A stretch of 33,870 nucleotides of DNA from Candidatus Terrybacteria bacterium RIFCSPHIGHO2_01_FULL_43_35 (GTDB taxonomy: Bacteria > Patescibacteriota > Minisyncoccia > Terrybacterales > GWB1-40-14). This document shows positions 1 to 8,300 of this stretch, piece after piece; the first letter of the stretch is position 1; the number at the start of each line of letters is the position of its first letter. Under the pieces are notes generated by a model, which saw nothing but the letters and a program-made list of their open reading frames with translations, ran no database searches and had not been told where the DNA came from. The position numbers and the translations under genes were made by a program. The stretch is taken from assembly GCA_001822815.1 (NCBI GenBank), contig MHSR01000008.1, forward strand, positions 1-33,870. The letters are read 5' to 3'.

Positions 1-2
1 AA

Positions 3-392
3 CGCCAAAATTATTCCGTCGTCGTCCCGTCAGATTGGAACATTCAAGAACCAACAGCCGTTTACGATATTTTCAATTTTTTTGATGAAACGAACGGCTG
101 CCGATTTTCTTCCGGATATTCTGAAACCGAGATGACCTTGAGTGATTTTATCGATAAAACTGATCCAAGAAGAGATGAGTTTATTACAGTTAAGAATTAT
201 AGTATAGAGGATTTTAATAATCTGAGCGGAAAATATACAAAATTTGAAATCGAAGAAACGGGATATTTTGAAAGTTTAGATTTTGAAAAAAATAATCATG
301 TATTCAGCATCAGCTTGGGAGTGCTGGATGGAAATCGAGAAATATGTTCTCAAGAGTTATTGCAATTAGCCGAATCTTTGGAGTTGCGTTAG
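3..392 (+). CDS. C-terminal part of a PsbP-like hypothetical protein (5' end outside window)
   Basis: The reading frame of the listed 86-aa ORF stays open back to the first bases of the window (frame starting at base 3), so the ATG at 132 is probably internal and the gene begins outside. The visible 129 residues include a segment reading YSVVVPSDWNIQ near the start, resembling the 'YPxxW' core strand of PsbP/Mog1-like ectodomains, and the same type of segment recurs in the anchored proteins at 2106, 3096 and 3799. The N-terminus (signal or anchor) cannot be seen. The stop lies 49 nt inside the next gene, suggesting translational coupling. No enzymatic motif is visible; function unknown. The PsbP-like assignment is inference from sequence feel and neighbourhood, not a profile match. 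Confidence 0.6.
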   Translation, partial: RQNYSVVVPSDWNIQEPTAVYDIFNFFDETNGCRFSSGYSETEMTLSDFIDKTDPRRDEFITVKNYSIEDFNNLSGKYTKFEIEETGYFESLDFEKNNHVFSISLGVLDGNREICSQELLQLAESLELR

Positions 393-1990
393 TCGGTTTA
401 ACGCTTCCAAATTTTGTCTTTGCTGCGGATTTAACTAATCCGCCTTTTGAAGATGACGAGCCGTTTGTTTTAACACGTGGATACGAAACTCCAGCAACGC
501 ATGTTGGCAAAGAACAATATGCATTGGATTTTACACAAAGCGGATGTCTAGCTTTTCGAAAGCCAATTATTGCTGTTGCCGATGGTGAAGTTACAAAAGT
601 TAACGTGGATGATCGTCGTCCGCAGGGTGGAGGAGGGTACGGTTTATTCGTTTTAATTGGACATTCGGATGGAATAAAATCTCGTTATGCTCACCTCGAT
701 GAAGTTTTAATATCTTCGGGTGAAGTAAAAGCCGGAGATGTTGTCGGGTTAATGGGCAATACAGGACATGTTTCCGGAACATCTTGTCCCGAATACCCAG
801 GTCTTCACTTGCATTTCGCAATGTACAATCCAGACAAAAGCGCTTACAAGCCCGAGCCTATGCAAAAATGCACCGACGTCACGAATTCTTCTTCGCCCTG
901 CACTGATTTTACCGCTTGGCACAAATACAAATCGGAAACGATATTAACCCAAGAAGAACCGAAAGATTTAATAGCCAACGTTCAAAGTAGTGATACGGCT
1001 GTAATTTTGCCCAGCAACGATACTTGGTGGAATGATGTTGCGGATTTCTTTGACACGACAGTTTATGGCTGGACGACCATCGCCAACTCAATAGGGGATG
1101 CGTTTGCAAATTCTTTCTCAAATCCGGATCTTTTGAGCGCAAACACATCTCAAACCTTATCTCAAAATGACGCTTTAAATCCGCCATTTGAAGCACCGCT
1201 TGAAGGCTATGCTGTGGATTACGATATTGACAATTCGTCTTCGCCGCAAGATACGGATAACGCATCAAACCTGGTGCCACAGCCAGCACAAGATTCTAAT
1301 ATATTGCCGCCGGATAATTTAGTTAGTGATGATTCGGTTCAAGAGAATAATAGTTTGCCGCAAGATACGCAGATAACAGTTGACTCTAATATAGACGCAA
1401 GGGGCGGAGAGTCTGCGCCGCCTCTTGAGCCGCTTGAACCGTTGAATAATACATCCGAAGAAATTGAGCCGCTTGATACCTCAGAAACGCCAAAAGATTT
1501 TTCTAAGATGACCTCGCAGGAATACGCTGATTTTTTTGGTCCGTATGGTCCTCCTGGCCCCAACGGCAGCACGCCGCCAATTAATGATGCGTCCGTTCCG
1601 CCCGCGGCACCCGCATGCGCTGGTTTCAACGCGGAATATTTTGATAATAGGTTTTTGGAAGGCGTTCCAGTCTTTGTGCGCTGTGAAGGTGCTATAGATT
1701 ATAATTGGCAGCAGGGCAGTCCGGACGCATCAGTGCCCGTAGATGATTTTTCTGTCCGCTGGACAGGCATCTTCCCATTTGAAGACGGCAACTACTTGTT
1801 TTTTATGCTTACCGATGACGGCGCCAAGATTTATGTGGACGGCAACGTTGCTTTTAATGCTTGGTTAGATCAGGCCGTTAAAGCATACTCAGTTAATGTA
1901 CCCATGACCGTCGGACAGCACGAAATACGTTATGAATATTACGAACATACCGTGAACGCGGAATTCCACGCCTCATGGATAAAGCTTTAG
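344..1990 (+). CDS. Secreted M23 (LytM-type) peptidase with C-terminal PA14 domain
   Basis: The protein is 548 aa. Residues 1-27 form a signal peptide ending in NFVFA|AD, which fixes the ATG start even though it overlaps the upstream ORF by 49 nt. Residues ~45-165 are an M23 zinc metallopeptidase domain: H53 and D62 in HVGKEQYALDF, a YAHLDEV strand, and the HLHF motif (H155, H157) supply the expected zinc and catalytic residues. Family members cut peptidoglycan cross-links or glycine-rich peptides outside the membrane. Residues ~200-425 are a low-complexity Pro/Ser/Asp/Asn-rich linker with recurring SSPQDT and LEPLEPL words. Residues ~427-548 are a PA14 domain (NAEYFDN at its start, DDGAKIYVDG in the middle), a beta-barrel that often binds carbohydrate. 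I infer a cell-wall hydrolase targeted by PA14 to self or host glycans. The catalytic set looks complete. Confidence 0.9.
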   Translation: MFSRVIAISRIFGVALVGLTLPNFVFAADLTNPPFEDDEPFVLTRGYETPATHVGKEQYALDFTQSGCLAFRKPIIAVADGEVTKVNVDDRRPQGGGGYGLFVLIGHSDGIKSRYAHLDEVLISSGEVKAGDVVGLMGNTGHVSGTSCPEYPGLHLHFAMYNPDKSAYKPEPMQKCTDVTNSSSPCTDFTAWHKYKSETILTQEEPKDLIANVQSSDTAVILPSNDTWWNDVADFFDTTVYGWTTIANSIGDAFANSFSNPDLLSANTSQTLSQNDALNPPFEAPLEGYAVDYDIDNSSSPQDTDNASNLVPQPAQDSNILPPDNLVSDDSVQENNSLPQDTQITVDSNIDARGGESAPPLEPLEPLNNTSEEIEPLDTSETPKDFSKMTSQEYADFFGPYGPPGPNGSTPPINDASVPPAAPACAGFNAEYFDNRFLEGVPVFVRCEGAIDYNWQQGSPDASVPVDDFSVRWTGIFPFEDGNYLFFMLTDDGAKIYVDGNVAFNAWLDQAVKAYSVNVPMTVGQHEIRYEYYEHTVNAEFHASWIKL

Positions 1991-2006
1991 TCCAGCTCTA
2001 ATTTAG

Positions 2007-2015
2007 TGCTATCAT
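2007..2015 (+). promoter_or_regulatory. Candidate extended -10 promoter
   Basis: TGCTATCAT is a TGn-extended -10 element upstream of the anchored-protein gene at 2106. No good -35 is seen. The same TGn pattern precedes four other transcription units in this window, which raises its plausibility. Confidence 0.45.
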
Positions 2016-2025
2016 ATAGAAGCTA

Positions 2026-2101
2026 AAAGCGTAAAGCGAAAAAGTAAAAAGATAACCGGCTTATCCTTCTTTTATGCTTTTCGTTTTGCACTTTACGCTT
2101 T
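2026..2101. repeat. Palindromic intergenic repeat, AAAGCGTAAAG type (copy 1)
   Basis: The outer arms AAAGCGTAAAG and CTTTACGCTTT are perfect inverted repeats, and the interior consists of degenerate CGAAAAG/TAAAAAG words and their complements. A second copy with the same 11-mer at its left end lies at 13108-13192. Both end within a few bases of a start codon (2106 and 13195). It would fold into a long A/U-rich hairpin just upstream of translation. Confidence 0.7.
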
Positions 2102-2105
2102 CATT

Positions 2106-2783
2106 ATGCATCTGCCAAACATTCTAAGCTTAATACGCAAAAAACAAGATGAGGACAAGCGTATTATTATTCTCTTCGCAGCCTTTGTATTGAGCTTTTT
2201 GTTCGTTAGCGGATATCTAGGCTGGATATATTGGAAGTACAACGCCCATTTGCAGTACGGCGATCCCAACAATTGGCTCACGCAAGCGTCAGAAGTAAAT
2301 AACTTTTCTTTTCGTTATCCAACTGAAATGGATGTGATAGTTCCCCAAGACCAGATAAAATACCCCATATCTGTGGTTAAGAAAGGGGAGCGCGGCGAAA
2401 GCGTTTTAATTCAGCTTGGTACCTGGGACACCGAACCATTCCAAGATTTGGAAGCGGCGGTAAAAAGATATCAAAGCGCGACCGGCAATAAACGGCAAAG
2501 TGAAAAAATAGAAGAACTTGTTATAGACGGCCGCGGCGGGGTATTGTTTATACAGAATGAAAATACAGGCCGCCGTATTTTAGAAGCCTTGATTTGGGAT
2601 CCGGTCCCAACCACGCAAAACGAAAATGCCGTTCCGGTTACTGTTTCAGGCATATTCGGTTTACCCGGTTCTGCGCGCGAGATTTCTCTGCAGCTGCCTG
2701 GTAACGCCACCGCCAATGATCGTATTTTATACGAAAAACTTTACCGCGAAATACTTAATTCCGTTAAATTTATAAAGAGATAA
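2106..2783 (+). CDS. Membrane-anchored PsbP-like hypothetical protein
   Basis: The protein is 225 aa. A charged cytoplasmic N-terminus (~20 residues, RKKQDEDKR) precedes one transmembrane segment at ~21-45 (IIILFAAFVLSFLFVSGYLGW), and the rest should lie outside. The ectodomain opens with NFSFRYPTEMDV and closes with LYREILNSVKFIK, an arrangement typical of small PsbP/Mog1-fold domains in which a final helix ends in 'ilsSfkf'. No catalytic residues stand out. It belongs to a series of similar anchored proteins (partial at 3, 3096, 3799, perhaps 4589), probably tandem paralogues that have diverged. Its stop codon is followed immediately by the left inverted repeat of the GIY-YIG unit. Function unknown; a substrate-binding or envelope role is only a guess. 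Confidence 0.75.
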   Translation: MHLPNILSLIRKKQDEDKRIIILFAAFVLSFLFVSGYLGWIYWKYNAHLQYGDPNNWLTQASEVNNFSFRYPTEMDVIVPQDQIKYPISVVKKGERGESVLIQLGTWDTEPFQDLEAAVKRYQSATGNKRQSEKIEELVIDGRGGVLFIQNENTGRRILEALIWDPVPTTQNENAVPVTVSGIFGLPGSAREISLQLPGNATANDRILYEKLYREILNSVKFIKR

Positions 2784-3094
2784 TTTACCCAGCCCCAGTT
2801 TTGTATCTTTTTTATGTGGATAGTATATATTATTCAGCATGATGTTTCTAAAAATCTATATATTGGTTTTACGAGTGATTTGAAAAGAAGGCTGCTCCAA
2901 CATAATGCCAAAACAACCAAATCCACCAAAAGGAAAATAGGCATGTGGCATATAATTTATGCTGAAGCTTATCGTAGTAGGTCAGATGCCGTTGAACGCG
3001 AAAAGCGATTAAAAAGCCATGGAAGCGCAAAATTCAATTTATATAAACGCATAGCAGGCAGCCTTCTTTAGATACAAAACTGGAGCTGGGTAAA
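2784..3094. mobile_element. GIY-YIG ORF flanked by 24-bp inverted repeats (candidate mobile unit)
   Basis: Bases 2784-2807 and 3071-3094 are inverted repeats matching at 23 of 24 positions. The left starts TTTACCCAGCCCCAG and the right ends TGGAGCTGGGTAAA. They enclose one small GIY-YIG gene with almost no spare sequence. The left repeat starts directly after the stop of the 2106 gene, and the right repeat ends one base before the ATG of the 3096 gene. The single mismatch turns GGGG into GGAG in the right arm, giving the downstream gene a Shine-Dalgarno-like sequence 10 nt before its ATG. No target-site duplication is obvious. Alternatively the repeats could be a transcript hairpin kept for regulation. 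Confidence 0.65.
2814..3071 (+). CDS. Small GIY-YIG nuclease-domain protein
   Basis: The 85 residues are essentially one GIY-YIG domain of the UvrC N-terminal/UPF0213 type. The first strand WIVYII and second strand LYIGFT hold the two tyrosines, SDLKRRLLQH holds the catalytic-arginine region, and the glutamate of DAVEREKRLKSH is the probable metal ligand. Stand-alone domains of this size are common in bacteria, and their substrates are mostly unknown; the fold cuts one DNA strand. The residues needed for catalysis appear intact. The gene is basic (many Lys/Arg) and is enclosed by 24-bp inverted repeats that separate it cleanly from two otherwise adjacent paralogous genes, suggesting arrival as a unit. 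Its stop codon overlaps the right repeat by one base. Confidence 0.92.
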   Translation: MWIVYIIQHDVSKNLYIGFTSDLKRRLLQHNAKTTKSTKRKIGMWHIIYAEAYRSRSDAVEREKRLKSHGSAKFNLYKRIAGSLL

Positions 3095-3095
3095 A

Positions 3096-3719
3096 ATGAA
3101 CATAAAACATCTAAAAATAACCCCTATAATCATAATCATTCTTGTGGCCGCCGTTATTGTTATCCTTGCTGTATTTTGGTATAAAAATAGCAGTTCAATA
3201 CAAAATAATAGCGGCGTTTCTCTTTTTCCTCAGCTTGAGCGTTATTCCGAAGTACCCGCAGATTGGCTCTTGTTTAGCGAAGAAAAGTCTGGTTATTGGT
3301 TGTACTATCCGCCCGATTGGGTTACGGACGACACATTAAAAGACGTTCCCGAGGTTAAGGTGTTTCTTACTAAGGAAAAAGAACCGTCCGAAGGTTTTTT
3401 CATTATCCGTGCAATAACCGAACCCGGCCAGAGCGACCTTTCGTATCTTGATGGCCACTTTGCAGAAACATTCCGTAAGCAGGCCGTTGAAGGGACGTTG
3501 CGCGAAGAAAATGTGAACATTCAGGGCAGGGATTCAAAATCGCTCGAAGCAAAAGTGATCAATGCCGACACAAAAAAACCAGTGGACGCATATTTACTAG
3601 TCATTTCTGGACAGCAGAATAATCCCGCATATGCCATGTCGGCGATTATAGTCGGACCAAACGCGCCAGCGCTACTTGAGCAGGTTCAGCTCATGACTCG
3701 CTCCCTTCGTTTCTTTTAA
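3096..3719 (+). CDS. Membrane-anchored PsbP-like hypothetical protein
   Basis: The protein is 207 aa. A single N-terminal transmembrane segment at ~10-29 (IIIIILVAAVIVILAVFWY) precedes an external domain. That domain begins with SGYWLYYPPDWVTDD, a clear example of the 'Y.YPp.W' strand of PsbP-like folds, and ends MTRSLRFF, the usual final helix/strand. No enzyme motif is seen. A GGAG sequence 10 nt before the ATG lies inside the right inverted repeat of the preceding GIY-YIG unit, so translation of this gene may depend on that element. It is similar in size and layout to the genes at 2106 and 3799 and probably derives from the same tandem family. Confidence 0.75.
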   Translation: MNIKHLKITPIIIIILVAAVIVILAVFWYKNSSSIQNNSGVSLFPQLERYSEVPADWLLFSEEKSGYWLYYPPDWVTDDTLKDVPEVKVFLTKEKEPSEGFFIIRAITEPGQSDLSYLDGHFAETFRKQAVEGTLREENVNIQGRDSKSLEAKVINADTKKPVDAYLLVISGQQNNPAYAMSAIIVGPNAPALLEQVQLMTRSLRFF

Positions 3720-3798
3720 AGGCAGTTGAACTCTTGAACATGCAACCCGTCGTTATCGGACTTCTTACACATTTAATTTTTAAATCCGTTTAATTTTT

Positions 3799-4476
3799 AT
3801 GATTTCTCTACGTCGCCACATCCCGTTTTTGAACCGTAAGCACGTTTCAACAAAAGATAAAATAGTATCAGCCGCCGCGTTGATATTTGTGTTTGTTTTT
3901 ATTTCCGTTGCCCTGGTTTTTCTGCTCGGCAAGCAGGCAGGAGCCCCAACTGAAGACGACACCGCCCGCGGTTTTTCTTTTGAAACCAAAACAGCCCCTT
4001 GTTTAAATGACTCGCAGGCTCTTTGTGATAAAATTTTGCGGCCGGATTATAAATTTTCTGCTGTTGCGCCCAAAGATTGGATAGCCTCACAGCCAAATTC
4101 CGCTACCATTAAAGTTGAGAAAGAGGGCTTGGCGTGTCCTATTTTGTTGATAATGGGAGATAATGACAAATACGTTTCCGCCTCGGGCTGGGTTGATATT
4201 CTGAATCCTCCCGGCAAGAAAGGCCCCTTCATTAAAGACGTATTTGGCGGAGTAATTCCTGTGGGGCCCTCAAACTGGCCTGCCGCGCATATAACCACGC
4301 GGGGCCAGCTTGAAAACATAAGGAAGGAAGTTTATATTCCAGTTGGAAATGTGATTTTTATTTTAAATTATGATTTGAAGGCCCTGGTTGATAAATCCGG
4401 CAATTTTGCGCCGAATCCGGACGAGATCGTGTGTGATAAAGGATTGAATGATCTGCTTGCGGCTGTTAAATTGTAA
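3799..4476 (+). CDS. Membrane-anchored PsbP-like hypothetical protein
   Basis: The protein is 225 aa. A basic N-terminus (MISLRRHIPFLNRKH) precedes one transmembrane helix at ~22-44 (KIVSAAALIFVFVFISVALVFLL), then an extracellular domain. YKFSAVAPKDWIAS at ~85 matches the strand-W signature of PsbP-like domains. Four cysteines (two before the domain, one mid, one near the C-terminus in EIVCDKGLNDLL) could form disulfides outside the cell, a feature the two preceding paralogues lack. The 79-nt gap upstream shows no hairpin or Shine-Dalgarno; a TTTAAT hexamer ends 4 nt before the ATG. Function unknown. Confidence 0.75.
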   Translation: MISLRRHIPFLNRKHVSTKDKIVSAAALIFVFVFISVALVFLLGKQAGAPTEDDTARGFSFETKTAPCLNDSQALCDKILRPDYKFSAVAPKDWIASQPNSATIKVEKEGLACPILLIMGDNDKYVSASGWVDILNPPGKKGPFIKDVFGGVIPVGPSNWPAAHITTRGQLENIRKEVYIPVGNVIFILNYDLKALVDKSGNFAPNPDEIVCDKGLNDLLAAVKL

Positions 4477-4588
4477 ATTAAAGAGATGATGTTTAAGGAA
4501 TTTTTTTCTTTGTTGGCCATAAAAATAAAGCCGCCCAACTCCACTTTTGTTTATAAAGCCCGTTTGATTCTCCAGCCTAAACTTAAGT

Positions 4589-5290
4589 ATGAAATTTTTA
4601 TTTTTGCGCCCTAATAACAAAAAGTGGGGCTGGGTGGTTTTACGTTGGGCGTTTGTTTGCGTTTTGGTAATTCTATCCGCGCTTGCCGTTAAGGAAAAAC
4701 TGACCGTGCCCGCCCCGTATAATTCAAATTACCGCCCGCTTTCAGAGCAAACGGTACCGTTCACCGTTGAGTCTTCCGGGCCGGACGTCGGCGTTTATTC
4801 GCGCACGCTTGATTTTGGTAAGGGGAAATTTATTAGTTTATGGGTTCATCCGCCGGGCGAAGATCTGCGCATTGAAAAATTACGCGTGCGAAAGGAAGGC
4901 GCAACCGATGCAGAAATGCCTTATGCGTGGCTTCGTCTCAACGGCATCCGCGTTTATGTGCGCGTTCCATTTGTAAACGATGTTGCTGTATTTAGCGCAT
5001 TCCCGCCAAAAGATATAAGCAGTTTTAAATACGAAGGATACAAAGACGCGCAGGAAGAACAAAAGCTGTTGCTTGATTTAGAAGATTTGCCTTACATCGC
5101 TCCTGCAAGCGGCCAAACCTCAACACAAATATACGGTCAGTTTGCGCCGGATATCGCCCCGCGCGAACAGCGGCAAGGCATACGTTTTTGCCTTGAAGAG
5201 ATTTCAGGCACACTGTTGCCTTCGGGCCGTAGGGCTTTGACTTCTTTTGCCGCGCCAGTTTGTTTTTCTAGGATGGGCATTTCGCTCTAA
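4589..5290 (+). CDS. Membrane-anchored hypothetical protein
   Basis: The protein is 233 aa. A basic N-terminus (FLRPNNKKWGW) leads into one transmembrane segment at ~15-34 (VVLRWAFVCVLVILSALAV), followed by a ~195-residue outer domain. I do not recognise the domain. It has the general size of the neighbouring PsbP-like anchored proteins but no obvious YPxxW motif. Two cysteines near the C-terminus (RFCLEEI and APVCFSR) could pair. It closes the small-anchored-protein cluster; a promoter candidate for the next gene lies 40 nt after its stop. TAAACT ends 5 nt before the ATG and could make the message nearly leaderless, but the base composition makes this weak. Confidence 0.7.
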   Translation: MKFLFLRPNNKKWGWVVLRWAFVCVLVILSALAVKEKLTVPAPYNSNYRPLSEQTVPFTVESSGPDVGVYSRTLDFGKGKFISLWVHPPGEDLRIEKLRVRKEGATDAEMPYAWLRLNGIRVYVRVPFVNDVAVFSAFPPKDISSFKYEGYKDAQEEQKLLLDLEDLPYIAPASGQTSTQIYGQFAPDIAPREQRQGIRFCLEEISGTLLPSGRRALTSFAAPVCFSRMGISL

Positions 5291-5329
5291 AGGTCATGAA
5301 TGGGACTATGTTTTTAAAATAAGCGGCGG

Positions 5330-5335
5330 TATAAT
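5330..5335 (+). promoter_or_regulatory. Candidate -10 box for the beta-propeller gene
   Basis: A perfect TATAAT 32 nt before the ATG at 5368, just after the stop of the previous gene. The -35 region (TATGTT at 17-bp spacing) is poor. Confidence 0.4.
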
Positions 5336-5367
5336 AAGTTTAGATGCCGTTAAATTAACTCGTTCAT

Positions 5368-8300
5368 ATGAAAAAAATCACGATCCATTCCAATAAATAC
5401 ACCGCGTTATCGATTGCGATGTTGGTATTATTATACCAGTTAAGCGTCGGTATTTTTTTACCTGAAGTTGCTTACGCTTCTTCGCCGGTTTTTGTCAATA
5501 ACGGTACCGCCGATTCGGGCCTTATTACACCCGGCTCTACAAATGTTGTGGGGTTAAATATAACTCTTCCTCCACTTGACGCGGATACGTTTCTTGATTC
5601 TGATGGCACTGCCGCAACCGTTGCCGGAACGCTTGATTCTGCCTGGGATACCGATGGCATCCAGACGTTCAATTCATCCGGGACATATTCAGATGTTCCC
5701 AACGCCGTCGCGTTTGATTCCGTAAATAACAAGCTTTACGTGGGCGGCTATCAGGATACGAATGGAACGGGAATAGATGCTCTTATTTTGCGTTATAACG
5801 CTAACGGGTCGCTTGATTCGACATGGGATGGCGACGGCAAGGTTATCTATAATTATTCGAGCGGCGAGTTCACCGACGTAAAAGCTCTTGCGTGGGATTC
5901 TGCAAATAACAAGCTTTATGCGGCTGCGCGTTTGGGTACGAACGTAACGGATTTTGCCGTGTTTCGTTTCAACAGCGACGGTTCGCTTGATACGACATGG
6001 GGCAGTACCGGAGTTGTTACCTATAATTCTGGAAGCGCAAGCAATTACGATATTCCTCACGCTATTTTACTGGATGCGGCAACGGGTAAGGTTTATGTGG
6101 CTGGGGAGTATGATGGCTCGACGAGCAACATCGACATGCTCATTCTTCGGTATAACAGTAACGGCACGCTTGATACCACATGGGATTCAGACGGCATAGT
6201 TACTTATAATTCGGGCACGTCTTACGATATTGCGTACGCGCTTGCTTTCGATAGCGTCGATAGCGACCTCTATGTTGGTGGAAGAGGTCCGCTTGAAGAT
6301 GCTACCGTGCTTCGTTACAACAGTAATGGCGCGTTGGATACGGGTTGGGACACAGATGGCATTAAGGTTTATGATTCTGGCGGCGGCAATTATGACCAAA
6401 TTTACGCGTTGGTTTATGACGCTACAAATACGGATTTATACGCCGCGGGCGGACAACAGACTAATGGTTATGACGGTTTTGTTCTTCGTTACAACAGTAA
6501 TGGCGCGTTGGATACAGGTTGGGATACGGATGGCATTCAGACATATAATTCTGGCGGTACGCAAAACGATATATTTCAAGCCATACAGCGAGATTCGGTT
6601 TCGGGAAAGATTTATGCAGTAGGTTGGCAGGCAACGAATGATGCAGACTTTGTAGTGAATCGTTATACCAGCGCTGGCGCGTTGGATACGACATGGGATG
6701 CGGATGGTATTCAAACGTATGATGCGGCCGGCACCCCTTTTGATTCAGATCTTGCGTACGCGGCGGTGCTTGATACAACAAATAGGCGTTTTTATGTGGT
6801 TGGACAACAGAATACGAACGGTATCGATTTTGGGGTTTTGCGTTACTTTACCCATAACGATGGAGCCCCAAGCGCGATTACAAATGGCGATACCCTGGTG
6901 GCAATCGGAGCCAACACGCTTTGTGGAGATACAGACGGCACAACCGCGCCAACGAAAATTCGTACAGACGCCAACACGGATTGCGCAACGATTGATGGAT
7001 CGGTCGTTTTGGGAGAAGACACAACCGGAACCACTTTTAATTTAGGGGCTTCAACATCGCAAGTGCTTTTTCGCGATTCGGTGTCGGTCAACGGCACTTG
7101 GGATAGCGGTGAAGATATTTACTTCGATGCCGATGACAGTCTGCTGTATAACGCCGACACGGTTGATGCTATAACGGTTCGGAATCTTGGTTCTGCGGTG
7201 GATGCGACCGATATCTATATTGTTAAGTGGTGGGTAGACAATGGTGACGGCCAGTTCAGTTCTGCGACAGATGCGATCGTTGATTCGTTGTGTCCGTGGG
7301 ACAGCGCAAATGACTGGGAATGCGGTGATAATACAAGTCTTAGCTATGCCGGCTCTCCCGGAACGACATCACGGATTTATATTACATATGATCTTACGGG
7401 TTCTTCCACTGCTACCACAGGTCAGACAATACAATTACAGGTTGCCGCGTTTTCAGATAGCGGCACCGCAGGCGCATTTAATTCTGGGGATACCGGTATA
7501 TTCTTTTCTAACGCAGGCACTGCCAATACCGGCAATCATGACGGGCCAACGGCTGTAATAACTAACGATAGTACCAGAACAATAGGGAGCGCATCTTCGT
7601 CTTCGTCACCAACACAAAACGGAGTTCCTATTGTTGGCGGAGTTCCGCTTGAGCCGTTGGTTACGAATACCGAAACCGAAACTATTACCGATGAAACCGG
7701 CGGTTCTGTTACGGAAACCGCGGCAAATGACGGAAGTTCAGCAACCGTAAGCGTGGAAGAGGGAACTACAAGCGGAGATGCCGTATTCACAGTGGCAACC
7801 TATGTTGCTTCGGAAGTATTTACCCAAAATCCGTTGCCTTCTGGTTTAGATATTGGAGGCAAGGCCGTTTATGATATTACCGCAACTGTCGGTGGACAAA
7901 GCCTTGATACGTTTGTAAAACCCCTCACGTTAACTTTTGCTTACCAAGAAAATAATTTATCTGCCGGGGTTAGTGAAAATGACTTGCGCTTGGCCGTTTT
8001 TGGCGAAACGGAAAGTAATTGGTACGTTCTTGAAGATGCAGTTGTTGATGTTGCGACCAATACTGTTACCTATCAATCCAACCATCTGACGCGTTTTGCT
8101 TTAGTTAGGCCGGCAGATTCTAGCCCGCCGGCGCAACCAGCCAATGTTTCAGTTGCCGCTATTTCAAACGGTGTCAGGATTTCGTGGCAAAATCCGGCTT
8201 TAGATTTTCATCACGCCCGCATATTGCGAGCGGCAAGCGCAACCGAGACAGGAAGTCTTCTTGCCACCAATCTTATAGGTACGAGCTACGACGACACATC

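Noticed and set aside
909-1289. 126-aa - strand ORF opposite the M23/PA14 linker
   Set aside because: It is the antisense shadow of a low-complexity coding region; no family features or start signals.
4477-4588. Possible small gene or terminator between the anchored-protein genes
   Set aside because: No start-stop frame of note and no stable hairpin with a T-run; only scattered A/T-rich sequence.
5954-6622. + strand ORFs at 5954-6199 and 6230-6622
   Set aside because: They are out-of-frame readings of the delta-60 repeats, kept open because the repeats share codon patterns.
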